64,000 bases of DNA from Oscillospiraceae bacterium (lineage in GTDB: Bacteria > Bacillota > Clostridia > Oscillospirales > Acutalibacteraceae). Position numbers and translations under genes: made by a program. Location of the stretch: NCBI GenBank assembly GCA_022650485.1, contig JALCPP010000003.1:231790-295789 (forward strand). Direction: 5' to 3'. Under the pieces are notes generated by a model. It did no database searches and was not told where the DNA came from. It worked only from the letters and a program-made list of their open reading frames with translations. This document shows, piece after piece, positions 24,663-33,576 of this stretch; positions within the stretch are counted from its first letter, which is position 1, and each line of letters begins with the position of its first letter.

Positions 24663-26282
24663 ATGTTAAAAGTCCAAAATAATTACAAGGTCGGCATCTA
24701 CGTCCGTTTGAGCAAGGATGACGAACGGGTGGGAGAATCGGTCAGCATTGAAAACCAGAAATTGATGCTCACCAAATACTGCGAGGAACAGGGCTGGAAC
24801 GATTATTCTGTGTATTGCGACGATGGGGTCAGCGGCACTACCTTTGACCGCCCCGGCGTTTCCAAGCTCATTGAGGATGCGAAAGAGGGGCTTATCAACC
24901 TAATTCTGGTCAAGGATTTGAGCCGTTTCGGGAGGAACTACATTCAAGTGGGGCAGTTTACAGATTATCTGTTTCCCATGATCGGCTGCCGCTTTATTGC
25001 TCTGAATGATGGCGTGGACACCATCCACAGCGACAATGATATTATGCCGTTCCGGAATCTGTTCAACGAGTTCCAGAGTAAAGACACCAGCAAAAAAATC
25101 AAGGCGGTCAAGCAGGCGCACGCCAAAATGGGAAATTACCTTGGCTGCTATGTGCCCTATGGGTACAAGGCGCACCCTGATGATAAGCACAAGTTTGTCG
25201 TTGAGGAATTCGCCGCCGGGGTGGTGCGGAAAATGTTCGCGTACCGCAGGCAGGGGTTCGGGTTCCGCAAAATTGCCCGGCTGCTCAATGAGGAACACAT
25301 TTTGCCGCCGAGAGATTACTATTATCAGGAAAAAGGCGTTGAGAGCAAAGGGTATCGGAATCACCTCTGGAATGATGTTACAGTCAAGAAAATGCTGCGC
25401 AGCGAGGTCTATATCGGCCACATGGTACAGAACAAGCGGGGCACCCTTTCCTACAAGAACAAAAAGCAGGTTGACAAGCCCAAAGAGGATTGGATCAAGG
25501 TGGAAAACACCCATGAGCCGATTATCGACATGGATACTTGGAACGCCTGTGCGGAGGTTGACGCGAGGAATTACAAGCCCCGCCCGACTAAGGAAAGTGA
25601 AATCAGCCTGTTCGGCGGTCTGCTGAAATGCATGGATTGCGGCTTCAAAATGCGTTACAGTCAGGAAACCCACACCTACCCCAAGAAAGGTAAGGTCAAG
25701 TATATTTCCTATTTCTGCGGCAGCTACGCCAGAAGCGGCAGAAGCGCCTGTTCGGCGCATATCATCTACCTAAATCCGCTGTCGGAGCTGGTGCTGGATG
25801 ATATCCGCCACCGGGCAAAGCGGGTACTGGAGGACGAGGACAGGGTACGCCGGGAGCTTCTGGAGCAGAAAGCCAAGCAGAGCGACCGTCAGCTGAAAGC
25901 CGATAAATCCACCCTCAAGGCCACAGAAAAGCGCCTTGCGGAGCTGGAGAAGCTCACACAGGCGCTGTACGAGGACAAGGTGCTGGGCACCGTTCCTGAA
26001 GCGGTGTTCAAGAATCTGATGGTCAAGTATGAAGCAGAACGTGTGGAAAAGCAGATGCTGGTGCAGTCTTTGAAGCAGAAGATTGCCAATACCGCACAGG
26101 ACGAGCGTGACATTGAGCAGTATATCGCCAGCATCAAAAAATATGTGGCGGTGGAGCAGCTTGACCGGGGAATGCTGCTGGAACTCATCAAGTACATCGA
26201 AATCGGAGAACGCAAGGTGGTAGATGGGCAGAAGTGCCGGGATGTGGTGATTCACTACAATTTGGTCGATAAAGCAGGGTAA
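24663..26282 (+). CDS. Large serine recombinase of the inner element (intact)
   Basis: A 539-residue site-specific recombinase. The catalytic domain has nucleophile Ser17 (YVRLSKDD), DDGVSGTTFDRPG and KDLSRFGRNYIQVGQ. The recombinase domain covers about 165-290, a zinc ribbon starts CMDCGFKM with later Cys residues (YFCGSY, SACSAH), and a long coiled coil spans about 380-480. It ends 35 bases from the right junction, as expected for an integrase encoded at the element end. It presumably catalysed insertion into the outer recombinase gene at AACG. No defects are seen. Confidence 0.93.
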   Translation: MLKVQNNYKVGIYVRLSKDDERVGESVSIENQKLMLTKYCEEQGWNDYSVYCDDGVSGTTFDRPGVSKLIEDAKEGLINLILVKDLSRFGRNYIQVGQFTDYLFPMIGCRFIALNDGVDTIHSDNDIMPFRNLFNEFQSKDTSKKIKAVKQAHAKMGNYLGCYVPYGYKAHPDDKHKFVVEEFAAGVVRKMFAYRRQGFGFRKIARLLNEEHILPPRDYYYQEKGVESKGYRNHLWNDVTVKKMLRSEVYIGHMVQNKRGTLSYKNKKQVDKPKEDWIKVENTHEPIIDMDTWNACAEVDARNYKPRPTKESEISLFGGLLKCMDCGFKMRYSQETHTYPKKGKVKYISYFCGSYARSGRSACSAHIIYLNPLSELVLDDIRHRAKRVLEDEDRVRRELLEQKAKQSDRQLKADKSTLKATEKRLAELEKLTQALYEDKVLGTVPEAVFKNLMVKYEAERVEKQMLVQSLKQKIANTAQDERDIEQYIASIKKYVAVEQLDRGMLLELIKYIEIGERKVVDGQKCRDVVIHYNLVDKAG

Positions 26283-26313
26283 GCCCCATACCCTGCTTTA
26301 TGCAAACAGCACT

Positions 26314-26317
26314 AACG
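26314..26317. other. Right junction (shared AACG) of the inner element
   Basis: Element sequence AAACAGCACT ends in AACG, after which AGTGGTACGCC resumes the outer recombinase codons (E-W-Y-A). It pairs with 18,910-18,913. Confidence 0.82.
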
Positions 26318-27816
26318 AGTGGTACGCCCGCGATACCAGCAAAAAAATCAAGTCTACGTTCAAGGCCAAGGGCATGACCGGAAAACACCTGACCGGCACG
26401 GTCATTTATGGGTATTTATGGGCAGACGAAAAACGGGAGCAATGGATTGTTGACGATGAAGCCGCAGCGGTAGTACGCCGCATTTTCGCCATGACGATGG
26501 ACGGTCACGGCCCCTATCAGATTGCTCAGCAATTGACCGCCGACAAGGTGGAAATCCCCGCCGTTCATTTGGCGCGTCACGGCGAAGGTGTGAACAAAAA
26601 CAAGACATTCAAGGATACTTACGGCTGGGGTTCTTCCACCATTGTGAACATCCTCAAAAAGCGGGAATATCTCGGCCATACGGTCAATTTCAAGACCCGC
26701 AAGCACTTCAAGGACAAGAAAAGTCACTATGTTGATGAAAGTGAATGGACAATTTTTGAGAACACCCATGAGGCCATTATTGATCAGGCGACTTTTGACA
26801 ATGTTCAGCGCATCCGGGGCAATGTCCGGCGTTACCCGGACGGCTGGGGCGAAGCCCAACCCCTGACCGGCCTGATGTACTGTGCCGACTGCGGCGGCAA
26901 GATGTATGTCCACCGCACCAACAACGGAAAGCGCATCCCGCAGTATACCTGTTCCCAATACAGTAAAATTCCTGTCGGGACGCTTTGCCCCACCCAGCAT
27001 CGTATCAATGCCGACGTAGTCATGACTTTAATTGCCGATACGCTCCGTGCCATTGCGGCGTATTCCAAGAATGACCGGGCCGAGTTTATCCAGACGGTAA
27101 AGGACGCGCAAGTTACCCAGCAATCCGGCAGCATCGCGCAGAAAAAGAAGCGGTTGGTAGAAGCCCGAAAGCGCTCTGAAGAACTGGAAAAGCTGTTATG
27201 CCAAATCTATGAGGATAAAATTCTCGGCAAGCTGCCGGAGGTGCGCTTTGCCACTCTTGACGCGCGGTACGCCGATGAACAGGATGAACTTTCCGGTGAA
27301 ATTGAAGAACTGGAACAGGCCGTTTCCGGTTACGAGCACAAGCAACAGTCCGCAGAAAAGTTTATCGCCCTGATCGACAAGTACGAGAATTTCGATACGC
27401 TGACCACCACCATGCTCAATGAATTTGTGGAGAAAATTGTTGTCCATGAACGCGAACGCAAGGGCTGTCAGGACACCACGCAGGAAGTGGAAATCTACTT
27501 CAATTTTGTGGGTAAATATGTGCCGCCCCATTTTGGGGAAGTCAGCTTGACCCCGGAGGAACAGGAAACTCAGCGCAAAAAGACGGAACTTCGGGACAGG
27601 CTGCACCGGAATTATCTGCGTCGCAAGGCAAATGGCAAGCAACAGGAATACGAGGATAAAGTCAAGGCGGCGAAAAAGGCTGAGATCGAGGCAAAGAAAT
27701 TGGCTCTGCGCGCCGAGGATATGGCCAAGGGAGTGTTCGCTTCAGCCGGTGTTTTGCTGAAAGCAGAACCGCAGAAATTTGTTGCATCTATCATTGAGCA
27801 TTCGCCTCCATTGTAA
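26318..27816 (+). pseudogene. Large serine recombinase of the outer element, 3' fragment
   Basis: This part continues the 18,520 fragment with WYARDTSKKIKSTFKAKG. It contains the recombinase domain, the zinc ribbon (MYCADCGGKMYV, then YTCSQY and LCPTQH), a coiled coil at about 400-500 of the full protein, and an extra Lys/Glu-rich tail. The first ATG inside the fragment is 26,374, so a separate C-terminal polypeptide is conceivable but would lack the active-site Ser. It should revert to an intact gene if the inner element excises. Confidence 0.9.
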
Positions 27817-27860
27817 AATCATATAATGCCTTTGTTCCAAACAAAAATATTATGTAGGAA

Positions 27861-27889
27861 TTTTCAAGTCCTTATAGAATCCTTATAAT
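27861..27889 (+). promoter_or_regulatory. Promoter with 11-bp-spaced direct repeats before the CprABC-like operon
   Basis: TATAAT (27884-27889) lies 17 bases after TTTTCA (27861-27866), a weak -35. CCTTATA occurs at 27870-27876 and 27881-27887, 11 bases apart. One-turn-spaced direct repeats near -35/-10 are typical of OmpR-family regulators, and one is encoded downstream. Confidence 0.55.
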
Positions 27890-27933
27890 TTCTTTTTACA
27901 ATAACAGCAGACAAATGAAAGGATGAAGGATCT

Positions 27934-28641
27934 ATGGGAAATATTATTTTACAAACGAAAGATCTTTGCAAAACATTTAAAGGTCAGAAAGCGGTCAATC
28001 ACATTTCTCTTTCCATTGAAGAGAACTCGCTTTACGGATTGCTCGGTCCAAACGGAGCAGGCAAATCAACGACACTAAAAATGATAACCGGTATGCTCCG
28101 GCCAACATCCGGGCAAATCCTGTTTCAAGGTCACCCGTGGCGTCGGAGAGATCTCGACAACATCGGTGCGCTGATTGAGTCCCCGCCTTTGTACGAGAAC
28201 CTGACTGCCCGGGAAAATCTGAAAGTACGTACAACCTTGTTGGGACTTCCCGATTCACGTATCGAAGAAGTCCTTACAACCGTAGATTTGACCAATACCG
28301 GAAAGAAACGCGCGGGCCAGTTTTCGATGGGCATGAAACAGCGGCTCGGAATAGCCATAGCTTTGCTGAACCGCCCGAAGCTGCTGATCTTGGACGAACC
28401 AACCAACGGCCTTGATCCAATCGGCATTCAGGATTTGCGTCAACTGATCAAGTCTTTCCCTGAACAGGGAATCACAGTGATTCTATCAAGCCACATTTTG
28501 TCTGAGGTAGAGCAGATTGTCGACCATATTGGCATTATTTCAAACGGTATTCTGGGATACCAGGACGCCGTCACACCGGGGCAGAATCTTGAAGAACTGT
28601 TCATGCAGGTCGTTGCGATGAACCGGAAAGCGGGTGAATAA
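27934..28641 (+). CDS. Lantibiotic-protection ABC transporter, ATP-binding subunit (CprA/LanF-like)
   Basis: A 235-residue ATPase: Walker A GPNGAGKST (about residues 37-45), signature FSMGMKQRLG, Walker B LLILDEPTNGLD, and switch His in ILSSHIL. The sequence belongs to the LanF/BcrA-type branch, with close resemblance to the CprA component that protects C. difficile from nisin-like peptides (family knowledge). It works with the two permeases downstream to expel antimicrobial peptides from the membrane. No lantibiotic precursor or modification gene is nearby, so this is resistance and not producer immunity. Confidence 0.88.
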   Translation: MGNIILQTKDLCKTFKGQKAVNHISLSIEENSLYGLLGPNGAGKSTTLKMITGMLRPTSGQILFQGHPWRRRDLDNIGALIESPPLYENLTARENLKVRTTLLGLPDSRIEEVLTTVDLTNTGKKRAGQFSMGMKQRLGIAIALLNRPKLLILDEPTNGLDPIGIQDLRQLIKSFPEQGITVILSSHILSEVEQIVDHIGIISNGILGYQDAVTPGQNLEELFMQVVAMNRKAGE

Positions 28642-28642
28642 A

Positions 28643-29365
28643 ATGCTGCGTTATCTGAGTGCCGAAATGCAAAAAATGAAACGGACTTTTACCATGAAAT
28701 TGCTCTGGATTGCGCCGCTGGTGCCATTGCTTTGCGCATATGGAAGCGGGCAGCGTTCCGGCATTTATTTTTGGTACTGTGCTTTTTTGCCGGGTGCGTT
28801 GACCATCATGTGTTCCTTAGTGATGCTGAAAGATTCCAAATTGAAATACCATGGTATCTTTTCACTTCCCATAAGTAAAAGTAAAGCATGGATGGGAAAA
28901 GTGATGGCTTGCAGCGTACTGCTTTTTCTTGCCTGCACTATTTTTTTCGTGCTGATGTTTATTTGGGGATTGATTCCTCCTTATAATCGGATCGGATATA
29001 TTTCAACCGCGAGGCTGGTTGCGGCAAGCGCATTGCTTTTCATTACTCTCCTATGGCAAATCCCGTTTTGCCTGTTTCTTTCCGCCAAATTTGGAATTTT
29101 TCTAACGATTATTTTAAATATGCTTGGAAATATTATTGGCGGCGCTGCGTTCGCATATGAACAGATGTGGGCTTTTCCATATGCTATCCCATTCTGTGCG
29201 GTGGGGCCCGTACTGAAAATTTTGCCAAACGGACTTGATCCGGATAAGGGAAGTTTTTTCCTCAACAGCAGTTATGTCATGCCGGAAGTCCTGCTCTCCA
29301 TTGTCCTGTTTGCTGTGCTCTCTGCGCTGACAACGGTATGGTTCCACAGGCAGGAGGCGAAATAA
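28643..29365 (+). CDS. Lantibiotic-protection ABC permease (CprB/LanE-like)
   Basis: A 240-residue membrane protein with six hydrophobic segments. The N-terminus (MLRYLSAEMQKMKRTF) is characteristic of LanE/MutE-type immunity permeases. I chose ATG 28,643, two bases after the ATPase stop, over the in-frame GTG 28,634. It forms a heterodimeric channel with the following gene. Confidence 0.82.
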   Translation: MLRYLSAEMQKMKRTFTMKLLWIAPLVPLLCAYGSGQRSGIYFWYCAFLPGALTIMCSLVMLKDSKLKYHGIFSLPISKSKAWMGKVMACSVLLFLACTIFFVLMFIWGLIPPYNRIGYISTARLVAASALLFITLLWQIPFCLFLSAKFGIFLTIILNMLGNIIGGAAFAYEQMWAFPYAIPFCAVGPVLKILPNGLDPDKGSFFLNSSYVMPEVLLSIVLFAVLSALTTVWFHRQEAK

Positions 29366-29368
29366 AAC

Positions 29369-30151
29369 ATGCAGATTGTCAGGCTGATAAGTGCGGATTG
29401 TAAGAAGGCGAAACATACGCCGCTTTTGTGGATACATCTTGTCATACCATTGATTGGGGCGGCAGCAATGGTATGTTACGATTCCTTTTCTCATTCCGTT
29501 TACAGTGTTTCAAACGTCGGCGGCTACCTGCAATTGCTGGCAATGGCTTTTCCTCTTCTGATCGGCGTTATCTGCTCCCTATGCATAGAGCAGGAATCTC
29601 AGGCAGGGAAATTTCAGGTACTTTTCACTTCTTCCAAGCCCAAATTTCTTACGCTTTTAAGCAAATTTATTTTTCTGGTACTGCTCGGGTTCGGGGCTGC
29701 TCTGCTCGCCGTTTTCTGCTATGCGGGCGGAATCTCCGCTGTCCTGCACAAAAGTCTTTTCCCATGGACTTTTTACCTGACAGCCACTCTGATCCTGACG
29801 GGCAGTTTTCTCTTTTGTTATATTTTTCATCTGTTTCTCAGCCTGAGGTTCGGAAAAGGCGCTTCCATCGGCGTCGGTATCGCGGAACTTTTGCTGTCGG
29901 CTATTTTCAATACGGATTTAGGAGACAAAATTTGGGTCGCTTTCCCCTGTACATGGGGAATCCGGTTTGTAACCACCTGGACAAATATTGCTTCCAAATC
30001 GGCGCTTCAGGCAGCTAAAAACATGATGGCTTCTCAGACGGCGGCAGAACTCACTACCGGAATTCTGATTTGTATCGTTGCTACCATTTTATCAATTTTT
30101 TTCGCATCCGTATGGTTTTCCCGCTGGGAAGGACAAAAATCGGAAGATTGA
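29369..30151 (+). CDS. Lantibiotic-protection ABC permease (CprC/LanG-like)
   Basis: A 260-residue membrane protein with about six membrane helices and a LanG-type start (MQIVRLISADCKKAKHTPLLWIHL in part). It starts three bases after the previous stop. The three genes form a complete LanFEG-type exporter. A gap of 70 bases separates it from the response-regulator gene. Confidence 0.82.
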   Translation: MQIVRLISADCKKAKHTPLLWIHLVIPLIGAAAMVCYDSFSHSVYSVSNVGGYLQLLAMAFPLLIGVICSLCIEQESQAGKFQVLFTSSKPKFLTLLSKFIFLVLLGFGAALLAVFCYAGGISAVLHKSLFPWTFYLTATLILTGSFLFCYIFHLFLSLRFGKGASIGVGIAELLLSAIFNTDLGDKIWVAFPCTWGIRFVTTWTNIASKSALQAAKNMMASQTAAELTTGILICIVATILSIFFASVWFSRWEGQKSED

Positions 30152-30221
30152 CAAGGCATTGTAAAAATTGCCTTCCGCAAACGGAGCGTCTATACTGATA
30201 AGGGCAAAGGAGGCAGGCCAT

Positions 30222-30881
30222 ATGGCAAATATACTGGCGGTCGACGATGAAAAGGCCGTTCTGGCCCTTATCAAAAATATTCTGCAAAAGGACGGCCATG
30301 TTGTCACTGTCGTTTTGAACTCAAATGAAGTCTTGCAAATGCAGCTTGGAAAATTCAATTTGATATTACTGGATGTGATGATGCCCGGTATCGACGGCTT
30401 TTCGCTTTGCCGCGATATACGCGACAAAGTGGACTGTCCCATTCTGTTTCTTACGGCAAAGTCAATGGAAAATGATATCGTGGTAGGGCTTGGAGAAGGT
30501 GCGGATGATTTTATTTCGAAACCATTTGGTGCAAAGGAACTTCGCGCGCGCGTAAACGCCCATCTTCGTCGTGAAAGTCGTCAACGGCGCGATGTGCTTT
30601 GTCTGGGCAATATTCATTTTGATTTATCCGGGAGGAAAATTTCAGTTTGCAATAAGCCGATCCCTTTTACAAAAGGTGAATACGAAATCTGCGAATTTTT
30701 GGCTGAGAACCGTGGCCAAGTCTTTTCAAAAGAAAAAATTTATGAATCGGTTTTTGGAATTGACGGGGAAAGCGACAGTTCGGCGATTGTAGAGCATATC
30801 AAGAATATCCGCGCTAAATTCAATAAGTTTCAGGTTTCGCCGATAGAAACGGTTTGGGGGATTGGATACAAATGGAACTGA
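30222..30881 (+). CDS. OmpR/PhoB-family response regulator (CprR-like)
   Basis: A 219-residue regulator whose receiver domain has phospho-acceptor Asp51 (ILLDVMMPG), the acidic pair in AVDDE and Lys in ISKPFG. The winged-helix DNA-binding domain covers about 125-219 (ITFTKGEYEIC-like, then VWGIGYKW). I chose ATG 30,222 behind AAAGGAGG; the frame opens earlier at 30,168 without support. It overlaps the kinase gene by 10 bases. It probably activates the exporter genes through the CCTTATA repeats at 27,870. Confidence 0.88.
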   Translation: MANILAVDDEKAVLALIKNILQKDGHVVTVVLNSNEVLQMQLGKFNLILLDVMMPGIDGFSLCRDIRDKVDCPILFLTAKSMENDIVVGLGEGADDFISKPFGAKELRARVNAHLRRESRQRRDVLCLGNIHFDLSGRKISVCNKPIPFTKGEYEICEFLAENRGQVFSKEKIYESVFGIDGESDSSAIVEHIKNIRAKFNKFQVSPIETVWGIGYKWN

Positions 30882-32248
30882 AAAGAAAACACAAGGTTAT
30901 AAAACTGCGTACTATCTTTATTCGTTATTTATTGCTGTTTTGTATCGGCACGATCTGCTGGGTATTCATTCTGCTCTTTTCTTATTCCGCTATTGTATCG
31001 TCTGGAAGAATCTATCCGGCAAATTATGCGGAACAGCAGCTTTCAAAAGTAAAAAATGCCATTGCCGCAAGCGATACTGTGACCCCCGAACAAATTCCTG
31101 AATTATGCGATTATGCTGTCTATGCCCTGAACGGGACGAAACTTTCGGGAAACCTGAACAGGCAGGATGCGGAAAAAGCATGGCGCGAAGTTTCGACGGG
31201 TGAGACGGGGCAGAATCTCTTTTATCAGTATGTTAAAATCAATCGAAAGAATCAGATCTGCGTGATCCGTTATTCCCTTTCTCCACAGTACAAGTCCCCC
31301 GTCCTGCGAAAATATCTGCCGGGAATCGATACTGTGATTTTTATCCTATTTATTTTAGGTCTGGTCACAGGCGCTTTAATTTTGGCTTCCGCTTTCGGGA
31401 AAAAGCTGACGCGAAAAATGAGCAGTCTGCAACATGCAACGCAAAAAATACAAAGTCAGGACTTGGAATTTAACGTCCAGTCCAGCGGAGTACTTGAAAT
31501 AGATCATGTGCTCCGGTCTTTGGACCAAATGAAAGGTGCCTTAAAGTCATCACTGAAAAAGCAGTGGGACTTGGAACAGGCGCGGCGGGAACAGATGTCT
31601 GCATTGGCGCATGACATCAAGACACCTCTTACAATTGCACGCGGAAATGTGGATTTGTTATTAGAAACCGAGCAAACCAAAGAACAAAAAGAATATACGA
31701 CTTATATTGAGGAAAGTACCCACCAAATGGAGCAATATATTAAATCATTGATTGAAATATCAAAGGCAGAACTTGGATATTCTCTGAACAGAGAGTTAAT
31801 TGATAGTAAGAGTTTTATGGACAACATCCTCAGCCAAATAACTGCCTTAGGCGCTGTCAAAAAGGTAACGGTTCACTGCAAAACATCTAATCTGCCAAAA
31901 TCTTTTGACATAGACAGCGGCTTGCTTCAAAGGGCTATTTTAAATATTGTTTCCAACGCCGTTGAATTTTCTCCGGAAAACGGTGAAATTGATTTCATTG
32001 CAGATGCAACGCAAAACCGTATCCGGTTTTGCGTGACTGATTGCGGCAAGGGCTTTTCCACAGATGATCTAAAGCAGGCAACACAGCAATTCTATATGGG
32101 TGACAAGAGCCGTTCATCTAACACCCATTATGGAATGGGACTGTTTATAGCCAAATCCATTGCGGAACAGCATAACGGTACTCTTACTATTACAAACTCG
32201 ACGATTTCCGGCGGAGGGCAGGTAACAATTGAGATCCCTATCAGTTAG
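30872..32248 (+). CDS. Sensor histidine kinase (CprK-like)
   Basis: A 458-residue membrane kinase with helices at about residues 13-40 and 150-172 and an extracytoplasmic loop of about 110 residues. A HAMP-like segment follows, then the H-box MSALAHDIKTPLT with His247, N-box LNIVSNAVEFSP, and G-boxes DCGKGFS and GMGLFIAKSI. Start ATG 30,872 overlaps the regulator stop. It presumably senses antimicrobial peptides and phosphorylates the regulator. Confidence 0.88.
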   Translation: MELKRKHKVIKLRTIFIRYLLLFCIGTICWVFILLFSYSAIVSSGRIYPANYAEQQLSKVKNAIAASDTVTPEQIPELCDYAVYALNGTKLSGNLNRQDAEKAWREVSTGETGQNLFYQYVKINRKNQICVIRYSLSPQYKSPVLRKYLPGIDTVIFILFILGLVTGALILASAFGKKLTRKMSSLQHATQKIQSQDLEFNVQSSGVLEIDHVLRSLDQMKGALKSSLKKQWDLEQARREQMSALAHDIKTPLTIARGNVDLLLETEQTKEQKEYTTYIEESTHQMEQYIKSLIEISKAELGYSLNRELIDSKSFMDNILSQITALGAVKKVTVHCKTSNLPKSFDIDSGLLQRAILNIVSNAVEFSPENGEIDFIADATQNRIRFCVTDCGKGFSTDDLKQATQQFYMGDKSRSSNTHYGMGLFIAKSIAEQHNGTLTITNSTISGGGQVTIEIPIS

Positions 32249-32278
32249 CGATTTCATCAGAAAAGGAAGGTTTGTGAA

Positions 32279-32653
32279 TTGAACTATGCGATGGATATAA
32301 CACGTAATGCTTCTAAAATGCCGATTTATTTACAGGTTGCTGAAAAAATAAAAAGTGAAATTTTTAGAGGCGTTTACGCTCCTGGTACGAAATTACCCCC
32401 GATACGCAGACTATCGAAAGAAATCAGGGTAAGCTCAAACACAGTTCAACGAGCTATTTACGTAATAAAACATGAGAGCTTTATTGAAAAACGTTCTCCT
32501 CATGGCTTTTTTGTTATCTCTGATTCAAACTGTCTTACAAAATTAAAACTGAAAGCTACAATGCGCATATTAAATGAGTTTTTACATTCCATGCGTCAAA
32601 TAGGATATACCGATAAAGTGATTTTTGAATTGGTTACAAGTTTTCAAAGTTAA
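32279..32653 (+). CDS. GntR-family (YtrA-like) transcriptional regulator
   Basis: 124 residues. The N-terminal winged helix is the GntR type (PIYLQVAEKIKSEIFRGVY, GTKLPPIRRLSKEIRVSSNTVQRAI), followed by a short helical tail instead of a large ligand domain, as in YtrA regulators that control ABC exporters. TTG 32,279 behind AAAGGAAGG is the likely start, with ATG 32,288 as alternative. It may be a second regulator of the peptide-resistance operon. Confidence 0.8.
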   Translation: MNYAMDITRNASKMPIYLQVAEKIKSEIFRGVYAPGTKLPPIRRLSKEIRVSSNTVQRAIYVIKHESFIEKRSPHGFFVISDSNCLTKLKLKATMRILNEFLHSMRQIGYTDKVIFELVTSFQS

Positions 32654-32670
32654 TTGAAATTTTGACGTAT

Positions 32671-32708
32671 CCGCCGAACAAAAAAAACGCGAGTTTGGCG
32701 GGCTTTTT
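32671..32708 (+). terminator. Terminator of the peptide-resistance operon
   Basis: CCGCCGAAC (32671-32679) pairs with GTTTGGCGG (32693-32701, one G-U) and is followed by GCTTTTTC. Confidence 0.75.
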
Positions 32709-32727
32709 CTCATGCCTGAATAAATAG

Positions 32728-32763
32728 CGCACCCTCCAGACTTACGGGTTTGGAGGGCGTTTT
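32728..32763 (+). terminator. Second terminator in the 32.65-33.06 kb gap
   Basis: CCCTCCA (32732-32738) pairs with TGGAGGG (32751-32757), followed by CGTTTTC. The 407-base gap otherwise holds no convincing gene. Confidence 0.55.
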
Positions 32764-32940
32764 CATGTGTGCTCAGTGTACCATAATTGGACGACCGCTG
32801 ATAATCAGCGGTCGGGCGTGATGAAGCGGACAACAGACTTTATCCAATAGGCGTTGATGCTTCAAAAAAAGCGTAAATCATTCAGCGGATAATTCCGGCC
32901 TTTTTTCAATCTATACCAACAGAAAATATCAGTTACCGCT

Positions 32941-32977
32941 TGCCCCTTGGGACACTCTCCCATCGGGCATTTTTTTG
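32941..32977 (+). terminator. Third terminator in the gap, strong U-tract
   Basis: TGCCC...GGGCA encloses TGGGA-CACTC-TCCCA, a two-part stem, directly followed by TTTTTTTG. Confidence 0.75.
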
Positions 32978-33060
32978 TTTTCAGCCGGTTTTTCGTCACA
33001 CTGTCGCTCGCCTCCCAATCCTTTCTGAAATTTCAAATCTTTCAGAAAGGACAGAAAATT

Positions 33061-33459
33061 ATGGAGGTATCTATCAAAATCAGCGGACAAGCCGTGTCAG
33101 TTGAAGTTACCGTTGAGGTCTGCAAATATCTTGACCAAGCCAAGCATAAAATCGAAAATCTTGTCCATGAACAGCGCCGTCATTGGGACAAGCGGGAATT
33201 CGATGAATACATAGTCGCACGTGAGGGATGCTGTTATTCCGAAACGCCGGAACAGTGGCTCTGCCGAAAAGAAACCTTGCAGGAAATCATGTCAGCGTTG
33301 GAAAACTGCACAGAGATTCAGCGACAGCGGTTTCTTCTTTTCGCGCTGCATGGACTAAGCTATTCAGCGATTGGAAAACTCTGCAATTGTTCCAAATCTG
33401 CCGTTCAGGGCAGCATTGAAGCAGTACGTAAAAAATGCAGATATTTCTTTGCATATTGA
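33061..33459 (+). CDS. Sigma-70 region-4-like protein
   Basis: 132 residues with a C-terminal helix-turn-helix of sigma region 4 type (LHGLSYSAIGKLCNCSKSAVQGSIEAVRKK in part), preceded by an N-terminal portion unrelated to sigma region 2. I chose ATG 33,061, behind AAAGGACAG; the earlier frame from 32,947 crosses a terminator. Similar truncated sigma-like proteins are common on clostridial mobile elements and are thought to regulate element genes. Confidence 0.65.
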   Translation: MEVSIKISGQAVSVEVTVEVCKYLDQAKHKIENLVHEQRRHWDKREFDEYIVAREGCCYSETPEQWLCRKETLQEIMSALENCTEIQRQRFLLFALHGLSYSAIGKLCNCSKSAVQGSIEAVRKKCRYFFAY

Positions 33460-33576
33460 CCGTACGAAAAGGGCTTTTCAGGCTAATCAAGTGAAGGGCA
33501 TTTGCCCTATCACACAAGCAAGAGGGACAGGCAGTTTTAAGCTGTCTGTCTCTCTTGCTGTCTGGAGGTTAGCCGT

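Larger units (their letters stand above)
18914..26317 (+). mobile_element. Inner mobilizable element (7.4 kb) inserted in the outer element's recombinase gene
   Basis: Its ends are set by the in-frame repair of the 630-residue recombinase. It contains a P-II-like/DUF1538 pair and a DUF6076 gene on the minus strand. On the plus strand it has mobC, a relaxase with a nested gene, a small gene and an intact 539-residue serine recombinase ending 35 bases from the right junction. It has no secretion genes, so it is an integrative mobilizable element. Its apparently intact recombinase makes it the only one of the two nested elements likely to move unaided. Confidence 0.88.

Noticed and set aside
27817..32653. 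Lantibiotic biosynthesis cluster
   Set aside because: I searched for a precursor peptide, LanB/C/M or a LanT and found only exporter and regulators, so it is a resistance module.
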